Assembly: GCF_002272245.1 (NCBI RefSeq)
Contig: NZ_NPDD01000113.1
Coordinates: 1-42,132, forward strand
Direction of reading: 5' to 3'
Origin: Bacillus sp. 7884-1
GTDB taxonomy: Bacteria; Bacillota; Bacilli; Bacillales; Cytobacillaceae
DNA: 42,132 nucleotides
In this document: in pieces, positions 9,346 through 17,272 of the stretch
Position numbering within the stretch: the stretch's first letter is position 1
How the letters are laid out: each line of letters starts with the position of its first letter
The notes under the pieces: model-generated
Database searches by the model: none
What the model was told of the DNA's origin: nothing
The model's input: the letters and a program-made list of their open reading frames with translations, nothing else
Position numbers and translations under genes: made by a program

Positions 9346-10306
9346 ATGGAACGCAAAGGGTTTGCCACAGCAGCCACAATTAAAAGGCAAGGATTTCTTA
9401 TCCTTGTCCGATTTTCATACAGATGAGATTCTCTACCTTTTAGAGGAAGCAAAGGAACTGAAAAGCCTTCAAAAACAAGGAAAACCACATCCTTATTTGA
9501 GCGGAAAGGTTCTAGGGATGATATTTGAAAAATCTTCTACTCGTACTAGAGTTTCCTTTGAGGTAGGGATGCTCCAATTAGGGGGGCATGCAATTTTCCT
9601 AAGTTCAAGGGATATTCAGTTAGGAAGAGGAGAAAGTATTTCAGATACAGCAAAAGTTTTATCACGTTATATCGATTGTATGATGATCAGAACGTTTTCA
9701 CACGACTCTGTTAAAGAACTGGCAGAGCATGCAACGGTTCCGGTAATAAACGGTTTAACTGATCTGCATCACCCGACTCAAGTGATGGCGGACTTATTAA
9801 CGATTCAAGAGCACAAAGGCAAATTGGCCGGCTTAAAAATGTGCTATTTAGGCGATGGAAACAACAATATGGCTCATTCATTAATGGAAGGAGCCGCAAA
9901 GGTTGGTATGCATATCAGCATTGCAAGCCCTCCTGGCTATTTACCTGATGGCAAGATCACAGAAAAGGCGATTGAAACAGGGAAAGTAACGGGAAGCAAA
10001 ATTACGATTACACATAATCCGGTAGATGCCATCAAGGATGCGGATATTGTTGTCACAGATGTATGGACCAGTATGGGCCAAGAAGCAGAAACGGAAAAAA
10101 GACTAAAAGATTTAGAAGCATACCAAGTCAATACACAAATTTGTCAGCACGCTAAAAAAGATTATATCTTTTTGCATTGCTTACCAGCGCACCGTGGGGA
10201 AGAAGTTACTGCTGAAATTATTGATGGACCGCATTCTGTGGTGTTTGATGAAGCAGAAAACCGACTCCATGCTCAAAAAGCAATTTTAAAACTTTTACTA
10301 GAATAG
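9329..10306 (+). CDS. argF: Ornithine carbamoyltransferase
   Basis: ArgF joins carbamoyl phosphate and ornithine to citrulline. The carbamoyl-phosphate loop is EKSSTRTRVSFE, followed by the HHPTQVMADL motif and the ornithine-loop motif HCLPAHRGEE. HPTQ instead of HPCQ is a known variant and not a defect. The start is uncertain: ATG 9329 has GGAG only one base upstream, and GTG 9320 and GTG 9338 are also in frame. Overlap with carB suggests coupling. It is the last gene of the first arg operon; no terminator is seen before the argG promoter. Confidence 0.92.
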   Translation: MSNVIKWNAKGLPQQPQLKGKDFLSLSDFHTDEILYLLEEAKELKSLQKQGKPHPYLSGKVLGMIFEKSSTRTRVSFEVGMLQLGGHAIFLSSRDIQLGRGESISDTAKVLSRYIDCMMIRTFSHDSVKELAEHATVPVINGLTDLHHPTQVMADLLTIQEHKGKLAGLKMCYLGDGNNNMAHSLMEGAAKVGMHISIASPPGYLPDGKITEKAIETGKVTGSKITITHNPVDAIKDADIVVTDVWTSMGQEAETEKRLKDLEAYQVNTQICQHAKKDYIFLHCLPAHRGEEVTAEIIDGPHSVVFDEAENRLHAQKAILKLLLE

Positions 10307-10363
10307 TAGATTTTATTTGGATTGTTATGTATAATAATTCTATTGGTTGAATATTAATTCATA
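10307..10363 (+). promoter_or_regulatory. argG promoter with tandem ARG boxes
   Basis: The -10 is TATAAT (10330-10335), with a weak -35 TAGATT 17 bp upstream. Two ARG-box-like 14-mers follow the same plan as at argC: TGTATAATAATTCT (10328-10341) around the -10, and the perfect TGAATATTAATTCA (10348-10361), with starts 20 bp apart. This supports independent transcription of argGH under the same arginine repressor. Confidence 0.75.
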
Positions 10364-10384
10364 TAGATACGAGGAGATAACAAA

Positions 10385-11596
10385 ATGGCAAAGGAAAAAA
10401 TCGTTTTAGCTTATTCAGGCGGATTAGATACTTCAGTTTCAGTTAAATGGATTCAGGAGAAATATGGTTATGATGTCATTGCACTAGGTCTAGATGTTGG
10501 TGAGGGAAAGGATCTGGAAGCGATTAAACAAAAGGCATTGAACGTTGGAGCTATTAAAGCTTATATGATTGATGCAAAAGAATTGTTAGCACAAGAATAT
10601 ATTTTGCCAGCTTTAAAGGCAAATTGTTTATATGAAGGAAAATATCCATTATCTTCTGCACTATCTCGACCACTAATTTCAAAATTATTGGTAGAAGTGG
10701 CTGAAAAAGAAGGGGCTGCAGCTGTTGCTCATGGCTGTACTGGTAAAGGAAATGACCAAGTTCGCTTTGAGGTTTCCATTCAAGCGTTAAATCCAAATCT
10801 AAAGGTTGTTGCTCCAGTTCGTGAATGGGGAATGACTCGTGATGAAGAAATTAAGTATGCACAGGAAAACGGTATTCCAATTCCAGTAGATTTAGACAAT
10901 CCATTCTCGATTGACGCTAATATTTGGGGACGTGCTTGTGAGGCGGGTGTGTTAGAGGATCCTTGGGCAGAGGCACCTGAAGCTGCTTTTGACTGGACAG
11001 CACCAATTGAATTAACTCCAGACCAAGCGGAATATCTGGAAATTGAATTTGAGCAAGGTGTTCCTGTTGCACTAAATGGTGAGAAACTGCCATTGGTGAA
11101 ATTAATTGAAACATTAAACGAACTTGGCGGCAAGCATGGCGTCGGACGTATTGATCATATTGAAAATCGATTAGTAGGAATCAAATCTAGAGAAGTGTAT
11201 GAAAATCCAGCAGCCTTAATTTTAATTAATGCTCACAAAGAATTAGAATTCTTAACACTTACGCGTGAAGTAACACAGTTCAAAACCCAAGTAGAGCAGC
11301 AAATGGCAAAAATCATCTACGAAGGACTTTGGTATTCACCAATAAAACCAGCTCTTGATGCATTTATTGATGAAACCCAGAAGGTAGTAAGTGGAACAAT
11401 CCGTGTTAAGCTTCATAAAGGCAACCATACAGTAGTTGGTCGTAAGTCGCCAAACAGTCTTTATAATGAAGAATTGGCAACTTATTCAAAAGGAGATGCC
11501 TTCGACCATAATGCGGCTGTTGGATTTATCAAAATTTGGGGACTGCCAACAAAGGTATATTCTGAGGTAAATAATAAAGAAAAGATAACGAAATAA
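10385..11596 (+). CDS. argG: Argininosuccinate synthase
   Basis: ArgG condenses citrulline with aspartate using ATP. The N-terminal PP-loop [10 protein letters not shown] (residues 9-18) binds ATP, and [14 protein letters not shown] is the second family signature. At 403 aa it is full length, with a strong GAGGAG ribosome site. It sits 78 bp behind argF under its own promoter. In B. subtilis argGH is at a separate locus; here it is next to the argC operon. Confidence 0.96.
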   Translation: MAKEKIVLAYSGGLDTSVSVKWIQEKYGYDVIALGLDVGEGKDLEAIKQKALNVGAIKAYMIDAKELLAQEYILPALKANCLYEGKYPLSSALSRPLISKLLVEVAEKEGAAAVAHGCTGKGNDQVRFEVSIQALNPNLKVVAPVREWGMTRDEEIKYAQENGIPIPVDLDNPFSIDANIWGRACEAGVLEDPWAEAPEAAFDWTAPIELTPDQAEYLEIEFEQGVPVALNGEKLPLVKLIETLNELGGKHGVGRIDHIENRLVGIKSREVYENPAALILINAHKELEFLTLTREVTQFKTQVEQQMAKIIYEGLWYSPIKPALDAFIDETQKVVSGTIRVKLHKGNHTVVGRKSPNSLYNEELATYSKGDAFDHNAAVGFIKIWGLPTKVYSEVNNKEKITK

Positions 11597-11603
11597 TATG
11601 GGT

Positions 11604-11626
11604 GCCCTCGAAACCTTTTCGAGGGC
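11604..11626 (+). other. Hairpin between argG and argH without a T-tract
   Basis: GCCCTCGAAA and TTTCGAGGGC form a perfect 10-bp stem with a 3-base loop, shortly after the argG stop. The following bases (AAACTTG) are not T-rich, so it is not a standard terminator. It may act as an mRNA processing or stabilising element, or a partial attenuator, within argGH. Confidence 0.6.
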
Positions 11627-11656
11627 AAACTTGTTAGTTTTAAGGAGGAGCAATCA

Positions 11657-13033
11657 ATGTCCAAATTATGGGGCGGACGTTTTACAAAAGAAACAAATAA
11701 GCTTGTTGAGGAATTTACAGCTTCCATTTCCTTTGACCAAAAGCTTGCCAAAGAGGATATTGCCGGCAGTATGGCACATGTTCAAATGCTGGGTGAATGC
11801 GGCATTATCCCGACTGAGGATGCCGAAAAAATAAAAGCAGGCTTGCTTGAAATTAAAAAGATGGTTGACCAAGATGAGGTTGAGTTTTTAGTAGAAGACG
11901 AAGATATTCATATGAATATTGAAAAGTTATTGATTCAAAAAATTGGACCCGTTGGCGGCAAGCTCCATACCGGACGCAGTCGAAATGACCAAGTTGCAAC
12001 TGATATGCACCTTTACCTAAGAACAAAGACAACAGAAATTATTAAATTACTTGAAGACGTTCAATCGTCACTGCTTGTACAGGCAAAAGAGAATGTTAAT
12101 ACATTAATCCCAGGTTATACTCATTTGCAGCGTGCCCAACCAGTGTCGTTCGCCCACCATGTAATGGCCTATTTCTGGATGTTTGAACGTGATAAAGAGA
12201 GATTGATTGATAGCTTAAAGCGTGTTAATTGGCTTCCACTTGGTGCTGGCGCCTTAGCAGGGACAACTTTTCCTATCAAACGTGAACGTGTGGCAGAGCT
12301 GCTCGGATTTGAAACGATATATCCAAATAGCATGGATGCAGTTAGTGACAGGGATTTTATATTAGAATTCCTTTCGATTGGTTCTATTATCATGACTCAT
12401 ATTTCAAGATTATCTGAGGAGCTTGTGATTTGGTCAAGCCAAGAGTTCCAATTTGTTGAGCTTGATGACTCCTTCTGTACAGGATCCAGCATTATGCCGC
12501 AAAAGAAGAATCCAGATGTTCCTGAGTTGTTAAGAGGAAAGACTGGCCGTACTTTTGGTAATTTAATCGGCTTACTGACTGTCCTTAAGGGCTTACCGCT
12601 TGCGTACAATAAGGATTTACAGGAGGATAAGGAAGGGATGTTTGACACAGTGGAGACACTGGAAGGGTCCCTGATGCTGTTAGCACCAATGATTGAAACG
12701 ATGACTGTTAACAAAGATGTAATGCGAAAAGCGATTAATAACGACTTCTCAAATGCAACGGATATTGCTGATTATTTGGTAAGAAAAGGTCTGCCATTTA
12801 GGGATGCGCATGAAGTCATTGGGAAAATTGTTTTATATGCCATTCAGAAGCAAAAGTTCTTGCTTGATTTAAGTTTTGAGGAATATCAAGAGTTCAGTTC
12901 CTTATTTGAAGAGGATATCTATAAAGTTTTATCACCAGAGAATGTTGTTGCCGTTCGAAATAGCTTCGGAGGAACATCACCTGAACAGGTGGTAAAACAA
13001 ATCGAGCTTGCTGAAAGTAAACTAGGTAAATAA
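11657..13033 (+). CDS. argH: Argininosuccinate lyase
   Basis: ArgH splits argininosuccinate into arginine and fumarate, the final step. It belongs to the fumarase/aspartase superfamily and carries the catalytic-loop signature [25 protein letters not shown] and TPGYTHLQ-type motifs are also clear. The 458 aa are full length, starting [12 protein letters not shown] after a strong AAGGAGGAG site. It is followed by an intrinsic terminator that ends the arginine cluster. Confidence 0.96.
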   Translation: MSKLWGGRFTKETNKLVEEFTASISFDQKLAKEDIAGSMAHVQMLGECGIIPTEDAEKIKAGLLEIKKMVDQDEVEFLVEDEDIHMNIEKLLIQKIGPVGGKLHTGRSRNDQVATDMHLYLRTKTTEIIKLLEDVQSSLLVQAKENVNTLIPGYTHLQRAQPVSFAHHVMAYFWMFERDKERLIDSLKRVNWLPLGAGALAGTTFPIKRERVAELLGFETIYPNSMDAVSDRDFILEFLSIGSIIMTHISRLSEELVIWSSQEFQFVELDDSFCTGSSIMPQKKNPDVPELLRGKTGRTFGNLIGLLTVLKGLPLAYNKDLQEDKEGMFDTVETLEGSLMLLAPMIETMTVNKDVMRKAINNDFSNATDIADYLVRKGLPFRDAHEVIGKIVLYAIQKQKFLLDLSFEEYQEFSSLFEEDIYKVLSPENVVAVRNSFGGTSPEQVVKQIELAESKLGK

Positions 13034-13037
13034 TCGG

Positions 13038-13063
13038 AAACCACCTAAGGGTGGTTTTTATTT
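13038..13063 (+). terminator. Intrinsic terminator after argH
   Basis: AACCACC (13039-13045) pairs with GGTGGTT (13050-13056) around TAAG, followed by a T-run. It closes the argGH unit. Confidence 0.8.
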
Positions 13064-13090
13064 GTATTACTGTCAAAAATATTAGATAAT
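13062..13090 (+). promoter_or_regulatory. Candidate sigma-A promoter for the hydrolase/GNAT cassette
   Basis: TTGTAT (13062-13067) and GATAAT (13085-13090) are separated by 17 bp, immediately after the argH terminator and 35 bp ahead of the next start codon. Confidence 0.5.
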
Positions 13091-13124
13091 TCCCCCATAT
13101 GATGTTTTATAAAGGAGGAAAATA

Positions 13125-13985
13125 ATGAAATTACGTGTCTCAGTTGTTCAGTATCACTTACATACGATTCAGTCCTTTGAAGAATTTGCCGCACAATGCG
13201 AGCATTATATAAAAACCGCTGAAGAATTTGGAGCAGAGTTCGTTCTTTTCCCTGAGTTCTTCACCACACAGCTACTATCAATAGGAAATGGACAGGGCCA
13301 GAGTCTGACTATCAATGACTTACCTGGTTTCACAGGCCAATACCGAGAATTGTTCTCGAATTTTGCCAAACAAACCAACATGCACATCATTGCTGGTACA
13401 CATGTTATCGAAAAGGGAGGCAAGCTTTATAATACGGCACATTTATTTTATCCGGATGGAAGGATTGGCGAGCAGGCAAAGCTCCATATTACCCCTACAG
13501 AAGTGAACGAGTGGAACATGGAGAAAGGTGCCAGCTTTCAAATTTTTGAAACGGACAAAGGGAAAATTGCCCTTCTCACCTGCTATGACATTGAGTTCCC
13601 TGAAATCGTCCGGATGGCAAAAGCAAAAGGAGCCGATGTTATATTCTGTCCTTCATGTACTGACGACCGTCATGGCTTCCATCGTGTTCGCTACACCAGC
13701 CATGCTCGGGCAGTTGAAAACCAGGTTTATGTTGTCTTAACCGGAACCGTTGGTGCGCTGCCAACCGTCGATTTCATGCGTGCTAATTTCGGTCAGGCTG
13801 TAATCATAACGCCAAATGATATTCCGTTCCCACCAAAAGGTATTCTTGTGGAAGGGGAACTGAACAACGATATGATTGTGACAGCAGACCTTGATCTGGA
13901 GTTATTATATGAAGTTAGAGAACGAGGATCCGTAACAACTTGGCGTGATCGTCGAACTGATTTATATCCGGATTGGGAAAAATAA
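13125..13985 (+). CDS. Carbon-nitrogen hydrolase (nitrilase superfamily)
   Basis: A single-domain nitrilase/amidase-fold protein of 286 aa. The catalytic triad is visible: E44 in LFPEFF, K119 in EQAKLH and C153 in LLTCYDIEFPE, which supports hydrolysis of a small amide or nitrile. The sequence resembles the hydrolase half of the B. subtilis YhcX type, in which a GNAT domain and a nitrilase domain are fused. Here the two activities are separate genes, hydrolase first, and the stop overlaps the next start by one base (TAATG). The substrate is unknown. No signal peptide is seen. The start has a good AAAGGAGG site. Confidence 0.88.
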   Translation: MKLRVSVVQYHLHTIQSFEEFAAQCEHYIKTAEEFGAEFVLFPEFFTTQLLSIGNGQGQSLTINDLPGFTGQYRELFSNFAKQTNMHIIAGTHVIEKGGKLYNTAHLFYPDGRIGEQAKLHITPTEVNEWNMEKGASFQIFETDKGKIALLTCYDIEFPEIVRMAKAKGADVIFCPSCTDDRHGFHRVRYTSHARAVENQVYVVLTGTVGALPTVDFMRANFGQAVIITPNDIPFPPKGILVEGELNNDMIVTADLDLELLYEVRERGSVTTWRDRRTDLYPDWEK

Positions 13986-14674
13986 TGACGAAGGATGGAG
14001 CTGCATTTTATCATAGTGAATTCTTTGTTTTTGACCAAGAAAAGCCAATTCCAGTGGTCATTCGTAATTACACACAAGATGATTTTGACGCGCTCATTCA
14101 AATTCAGTCTGAATGCTTTCCACCGCCATTTCCATCGGAATTATGGTGGAATAAAGAGCAATTATCCAATCATGTTATGCTTTTTCCAGAGGGTGCTATA
14201 TGTATTGAAGTGGAGGGTACATTAGCAGGTTCCCTTACAGGTCTTTGTGTCAATTTTGACCCTACCCATATGGAACATACATGGGAGGAAATGACAGATC
14301 ATGGATACATTACAAATAATAATCCCAATGGTAACACACTATACATTGTGGATATCAGTGTACGGCCAAAGTTCCGAAAGCTTGGTCTTGGAAAACTGAT
14401 GATGCAGGCCATGTATCATGTTGTGATTCAAAAAAAACTTGAGAGGCTGCTTGGCGGCGGAAGAATGCCTGGTTATCATAAACTGGCAGATACGATGACA
14501 CCGGAGCGGTATTTAAATAAAGTCCTAAAAGGGGATTTAAAAGATCCTGTTATTACCTTTCTGCTTCGTTGCGGAAGAGTGCCAATTGGCATTGTAGAAA
14601 ATTACCTTGATGATGAGGAATCCTGTCATTATGCTGCATTAATGGAGTGGAAAAATCCATTTCTAAAAGAATAG
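13985..14674 (+). CDS. GNAT family N-acetyltransferase
   Basis: About 229 aa with the acetyl-CoA pyrophosphate loop in VRPKFRKLGLGKLMMQA, preceded by the beta-strand IVDISV, as in GNAT motif A. The C-terminal part, with LLGGGRMPGYH, resembles the acetyltransferase half of YhcX-type fused proteins. The ATG at 13985 overlaps the hydrolase stop, so the two are probably translated together; a TTG at 13973 in the same frame is not needed. Substrate unknown; acylation of the hydrolase product is only a guess. Confidence 0.85.
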   Translation: MTKDGAAFYHSEFFVFDQEKPIPVVIRNYTQDDFDALIQIQSECFPPPFPSELWWNKEQLSNHVMLFPEGAICIEVEGTLAGSLTGLCVNFDPTHMEHTWEEMTDHGYITNNNPNGNTLYIVDISVRPKFRKLGLGKLMMQAMYHVVIQKKLERLLGGGRMPGYHKLADTMTPERYLNKVLKGDLKDPVITFLLRCGRVPIGIVENYLDDEESCHYAALMEWKNPFLKE

Positions 14675-14688
14675 GGGAGTCTTAGCTG

Positions 14689-15357
14689 ATGGAATATAAA
14701 CGTATAACAAGTATTACAGATCCAAACTTTAAAAAACTTCATGACTTAATGAAAGATATTTTCCCGCCAGAGGAAGTATTAGAGTATGAATTATGGAAGG
14801 AACCTCTAGAAGACCCAGGTATTCGTGTATTTGTTGCTGTAAATGGCGATGAGGTTGTTGGGGCAACGGAGTATCGCTATTATCCAGATTGGAATATAGC
14901 AATGACAGATTTCACCATTATTAGTAAACCGGGTCTTAGCCTGGGACGATTTTTAGCACAAAACCGCTTAAAGGACTTGAACAAGCTTGCAGCTAAAAAC
15001 GGTAAAGAACTTTTCGGTATGTTTGCTGAAATATATGACCCCTACCGGGTAGGTCATGAATTTGGCGGTGTCAAAGTTATGGATCCTTATGTGCGCCGCG
15101 AGGTTCTTTCGCATTTAGGTTATAAACGAATTGATTTAGACTATGTACATCCATCTTGGGAGAATAATGGTGAGGCTGTGAAAGGACTCGATTTTTGCTT
15201 TATGCCAATGAATGATGAGCTAGAATCTATATCTGCGGGACTTGTAGCTGATTTTCTTACTGACTATTACTCGATTCTTTCAAATAAGCCACAGGAATGG
15301 CTCGAAATGATTGAACATTTAAGGAGTAAGGAAACTATCTCCTTATTGCCGCTTTAA
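14689..15357 (+). CDS. GNAT-like acetyltransferase, third gene of the cassette
   Basis: 222 aa, starting MEYKRITSITDPNFKKLHDLM after GGGGAG. The segment with FVAVNGDEVVGATEYRYY and the helix LGRFLAQNRL matches the layout of a GNAT fold, although the R/QxxGxG/A loop is degenerate, so acetyl-CoA binding is less certain than for the preceding gene. It is 14 bp downstream of that gene and ends in a clear terminator, so the three genes form one transcription unit. Confidence 0.75.
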   Translation: MEYKRITSITDPNFKKLHDLMKDIFPPEEVLEYELWKEPLEDPGIRVFVAVNGDEVVGATEYRYYPDWNIAMTDFTIISKPGLSLGRFLAQNRLKDLNKLAAKNGKELFGMFAEIYDPYRVGHEFGGVKVMDPYVRREVLSHLGYKRIDLDYVHPSWENNGEAVKGLDFCFMPMNDELESISAGLVADFLTDYYSILSNKPQEWLEMIEHLRSKETISLLPL

Positions 15358-15372
15358 TAGTAATTAATTCGG

Positions 15373-15403
15373 GAGTCTGTTATTACAGACTCTTATTTTT
15401 TTT
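15373..15403 (+). terminator. Intrinsic terminator of the hydrolase/GNAT operon
   Basis: GAGTCTGT (15373-15380), loop TATT, ACAGACTC (15385-15392), then TTATTTTTTTT. Confidence 0.85.
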
Positions 15404-15407
15404 ACCA

Positions 15408-15479
15408 TTATCCACAAACTTGTCCACATATTAAAACCTTATATTCTAGTACTCCACATACTTATACACATTATCCACA
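15408..15479 (+). other. DnaA-box cluster
   Basis: Five 9-mers in the same orientation match or nearly match the DnaA box TTATNCACA: TTATCCACA (15408), TTGTCCACA (15420), TACTCCACA (15450), TTATACACA (15462) and TTATCCACA (15471). Three are exact. No dnaA, dnaN or other origin gene is nearby, so this is more likely a DnaA-binding cluster away from oriC, of the kind known to titrate DnaA or regulate genes in B. subtilis. Confidence 0.7.
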
Positions 15480-15594
15480 AGTAAAGGTTCTGATCTGAAA
15501 TAACAGTGGAAATTCGTTTCTAATACAAACAGCTTATTAAGTTCACAACCTATTCATATTTCCAACATTATTATGTTAAAAAACTGTGAAATCG

Positions 15595-15623
15595 TTGTCA
15601 TGGGTGTGGAACGGGAGTATAGT
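15595..15623 (+). promoter_or_regulatory. Strong sigma-A promoter for a non-coding transcript
   Basis: TTGTCA (15595-15600), a 17-bp spacer and TATAGT (15618-15623) make a near-consensus promoter. The only clear downstream target before the terminator at 15757 is a non-coding stretch. Confidence 0.65.
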
Positions 15624-15629
15624 AAAGAT

Positions 15630-15788
15630 GTAAAGGAGATAGTGAAAGCATTCACAATCGCCTGCATTTTTTAACCGGCTCCTATTGCCTTTAATGGCAG
15701 AATCTCTCTATAGGGCGCGATGATTTAATTAATTTTTCCCCCTTATATATTTTTAAAGAAGCAGGGATATCCTGCTTCTCTTTTTTTG
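15630..15788 (+). ncRNA. Candidate small RNA, about 160 nt
   Basis: A near-consensus promoter and an excellent terminator bracket about 160 nt without a convincing ORF. The only ribosome-site-like AAAGGAG (15632-15638) is followed too closely by GTG and would give a 10-residue peptide. Nested pairing is possible (CCTAT/ATAGG around TGCC/GGCA near 15684-15716). A C-rich unpaired run, TTTTTCCCCCTT, lies just before the terminator; such runs are typical of Gram-positive small RNAs that pair with ribosome binding sites. The rest of the gap from 15480 to 15594 is AT-rich with nothing I can name. The family is not recognised. Confidence 0.5.
15757..15788 (+). terminator. Intrinsic terminator of the candidate small RNA
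   Basis: A perfect 9-bp stem, AGAAGCAGG (15757-15765) with CCTGCTTCT (15771-15779), loop GATAT, followed by a run of seven or more T. It may also stop transcripts of the convergent yfhD. Confidence 0.85.
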
Positions 15789-15823
15789 CAGCAATAAAAT
15801 GCTGCCTGCTTTTTTAAAAAGGG

Positions 15824-16012
15824 TTACTTTCTACGTTTATTTGTAACGCGCTGGTTGGCTGCATTTGCCCGTGCCATTGCTTCAAGGTCTGCATGATCCG
15901 CAAATTCAGCGGAATACTCCACATCGTTTCCATCTGATTTCATGTTCTTAGGTACCTGTGGAAGAGATGCTTTGTTTTTATCACGAGAATTATGTCCACG
16001 CGAACGACCCAT
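15824..16012 (-). CDS. yfhD: YfhD family protein
   Basis: A 62-residue hydrophilic protein beginning MGRSRGHNSRDKNKASLPQ, which matches what I know of the YfhD family of Bacillus. The function is unknown. The ATG at 16012 follows AAAGGGG at good spacing; a longer reading from 16039 would have no ribosome site. Together with yfhE, recX, yfhH and yfhJ it reproduces the B. subtilis order. Confidence 0.8.
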   Translation of the reverse strand: MGRSRGHNSRDKNKASLPQVPKNMKSDGNDVEYSAEFADHADLEAMARANAANQRVTNKRRK

Positions 16013-16110
16013 TACAAAAACCCCTTTCAAAGTTGGCATTAAGGAACAAAAAGGTTCCCTTATATAGCATTTACTAATTAAAAGAGTTCATGAATGGAAA
16101 AAACTCCTTA

Positions 16111-16153
16111 TCTAGCTCCTGTCGCCGATAAGCAGGCGCCTTCCGCTTATTTC
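16111..16153. repeat. Short dispersed-repeat fragment between yfhD and yfhE
   Basis: TCTAGCTCCTGTCGCC followed by GATAAGCAGGCGCCTTCCGC resembles the two ends of a common Bacillaceae intergenic repeat joined with the middle missing. ATAAGC/GCTTAT can pair. It shares its TCTAGCT beginning with the copy at 22800. Confidence 0.45.
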
Positions 16154-16157
16154 TTAC

Positions 16158-16292
16158 TTATAAACGAGTTTTTTTGTCATGGAAGCCGCCAGCACGGTCT
16201 GCCATTTTAAACTCACGTTGGTAGGATACCTCCTGCATACTTGTAAGTGAATATTTTCCTCTATCCTTATCTTTTTTCTTCTTTTCTGCCAT
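16158..16292 (-). CDS. yfhE: YfhE family protein
   Basis: A very small basic protein of 44 residues, starting MAEKKKKDKDRGKYSLTS and containing EFKMADRAGGFHDKK, the hallmark of the YfhE family. The function is unknown. A GAAAGGAA site lies upstream. It lies upstream of yfhD on the same strand, with a repeat fragment in between. Confidence 0.8.
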   Translation of the reverse strand: MAEKKKKDKDRGKYSLTSMQEVSYQREFKMADRAGGFHDKKTRL

Positions 16293-16440
16293 ATTTGCTC
16301 ATTCCTTTCAACATTTAATTTTGTTAATCGTTAAAAAGCTTATGGGAAAAATTAAGCACATTCTCCATTTTTACCTTTTCAGAATGGAATGATACTCCAT
16401 TGTTGAAAAAATATGATAAAGTATTGGTGAGGTGAATGAT

Positions 16441-17250
16441 ATGGCGGTTATTACAAAAATCACCACTCAGCAGAAAAACACAGATCGCTTTAATATTTTT
16501 ATGGACGATGGAAAAGGTGAAGAATATGCCTTTAGTGTCGATAGTGCTGTATTGATTCGATTTGAATTAAAGAAAGGGATGGAGATTGATGAATTTTCCA
16601 TCTTAGAGATACAATTTCAAGACGAAATCAGGAAGGCCTATAATCGTGCAGTTAATTATTTGGCAAGAAGAATGAGATCTGAAAAAGAGATAAAGGACTA
16701 TCTTGCACAAAAGGAAATAGAAGAACCTATTATTAAAGAAGTTATTCATAAATTAGCTGCTCAAAAATATATTAATGATGAGGAATATGCCCTTTCTTTT
16801 GTAAGAACCCAAATGAATACGACAGATAAAGGTCCAGACTTAATCCGTATGGAGTTAAAAGAGAGAGGCATCAATGAGGGGATAATCAAACATGCAATAG
16901 CAGTTTACTCTGTAGAAGATCAAGTTGAAAAAGCTATTAAGGTGGCAGAAAAGTTAATAAAAAAGAGTTCAAAGGAATCTCAACGAATCGTTAAGCAAAA
17001 AGCAGAGCAATTCCTATTAAGGAAGGGCTACCCCTTCGATGTGATTCATCTGGCGCTAACTGAAGCAAATACCGATAAGGAACAAGATGAGGAAATGGAA
17101 GCCATAAGGTATCAAGGCGAAAAAACACAGCGAAAATATAGTAATTTTACCGGTTTTGAATACAGCCAAAAAATGAAACAAGCTCTTTTCCGTAAAGGAT
17201 TTTCAATGGATTTGATTGAAAAATATTTAGAAGAAGTCGAAAAATCATGA
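16441..17250 (+). CDS. recX: Recombination regulator RecX
   Basis: RecX binds RecA filaments and modulates recombination and the SOS response. The roughly 269-aa protein is all-helical and built of repeated three-helix units, with family phrases such as AVNYLARRMRSEKEIKDYL, KYINDEEYALSFVRT and KGPDLIRMELKERGI. The size matches the long Bacillus form. The ATG at 16441 is preferred over GTG 16432 because the ribosome site GAGGTGA overlaps that GTG. recX is the yfhG position in B. subtilis. It converges on the SDR gene across a shared terminator. Confidence 0.93.
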   Translation: MAVITKITTQQKNTDRFNIFMDDGKGEEYAFSVDSAVLIRFELKKGMEIDEFSILEIQFQDEIRKAYNRAVNYLARRMRSEKEIKDYLAQKEIEEPIIKEVIHKLAAQKYINDEEYALSFVRTQMNTTDKGPDLIRMELKERGINEGIIKHAIAVYSVEDQVEKAIKVAEKLIKKSSKESQRIVKQKAEQFLLRKGYPFDVIHLALTEANTDKEQDEEMEAIRYQGEKTQRKYSNFTGFEYSQKMKQALFRKGFSMDLIEKYLEEVEKS

Positions 17251-17272
17251 CGCAGTTCCGTCATGATTTTTT
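17241..17272. terminator. Bidirectional terminator between recX and the SDR gene
   Basis: A perfect 12-bp stem, AAAATCATGACG (17241-17252) with CGTCATGATTTT (17259-17270), has A-runs on one side and T-runs on the other. It contains the stop codons of both convergent genes. Confidence 0.85.

Noticed and set aside
9770..9790. HPTQ instead of HPCQ in ornithine carbamoyltransferase as a sign of another substrate
   Set aside because: HPTQ occurs in genuine ornithine enzymes, HCLP is intact and the operon context is arginine synthesis.
11598..11834. 78-aa ORF across the argG-argH hairpin
   Set aside because: Overlaps argH in another frame and contains its ribosome site.
15408..15479. Chromosome origin oriC
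   Set aside because: DnaA boxes are present, but no dnaA, dnaN, rpmH or AT-rich unwinding arrangement with those genes; a distal cluster is more likely.
15554..15667. 37-residue reverse ORF (starts MQAIVNAFTISF) with AGGAG upstream
   Set aside because: It runs antisense across the strong promoter and small-RNA start; composition is not convincing.
15642..15674. 10-codon leader peptide in the candidate small RNA
   Set aside because: The ribosome site is only three bases from the GTG and no regulated gene follows.
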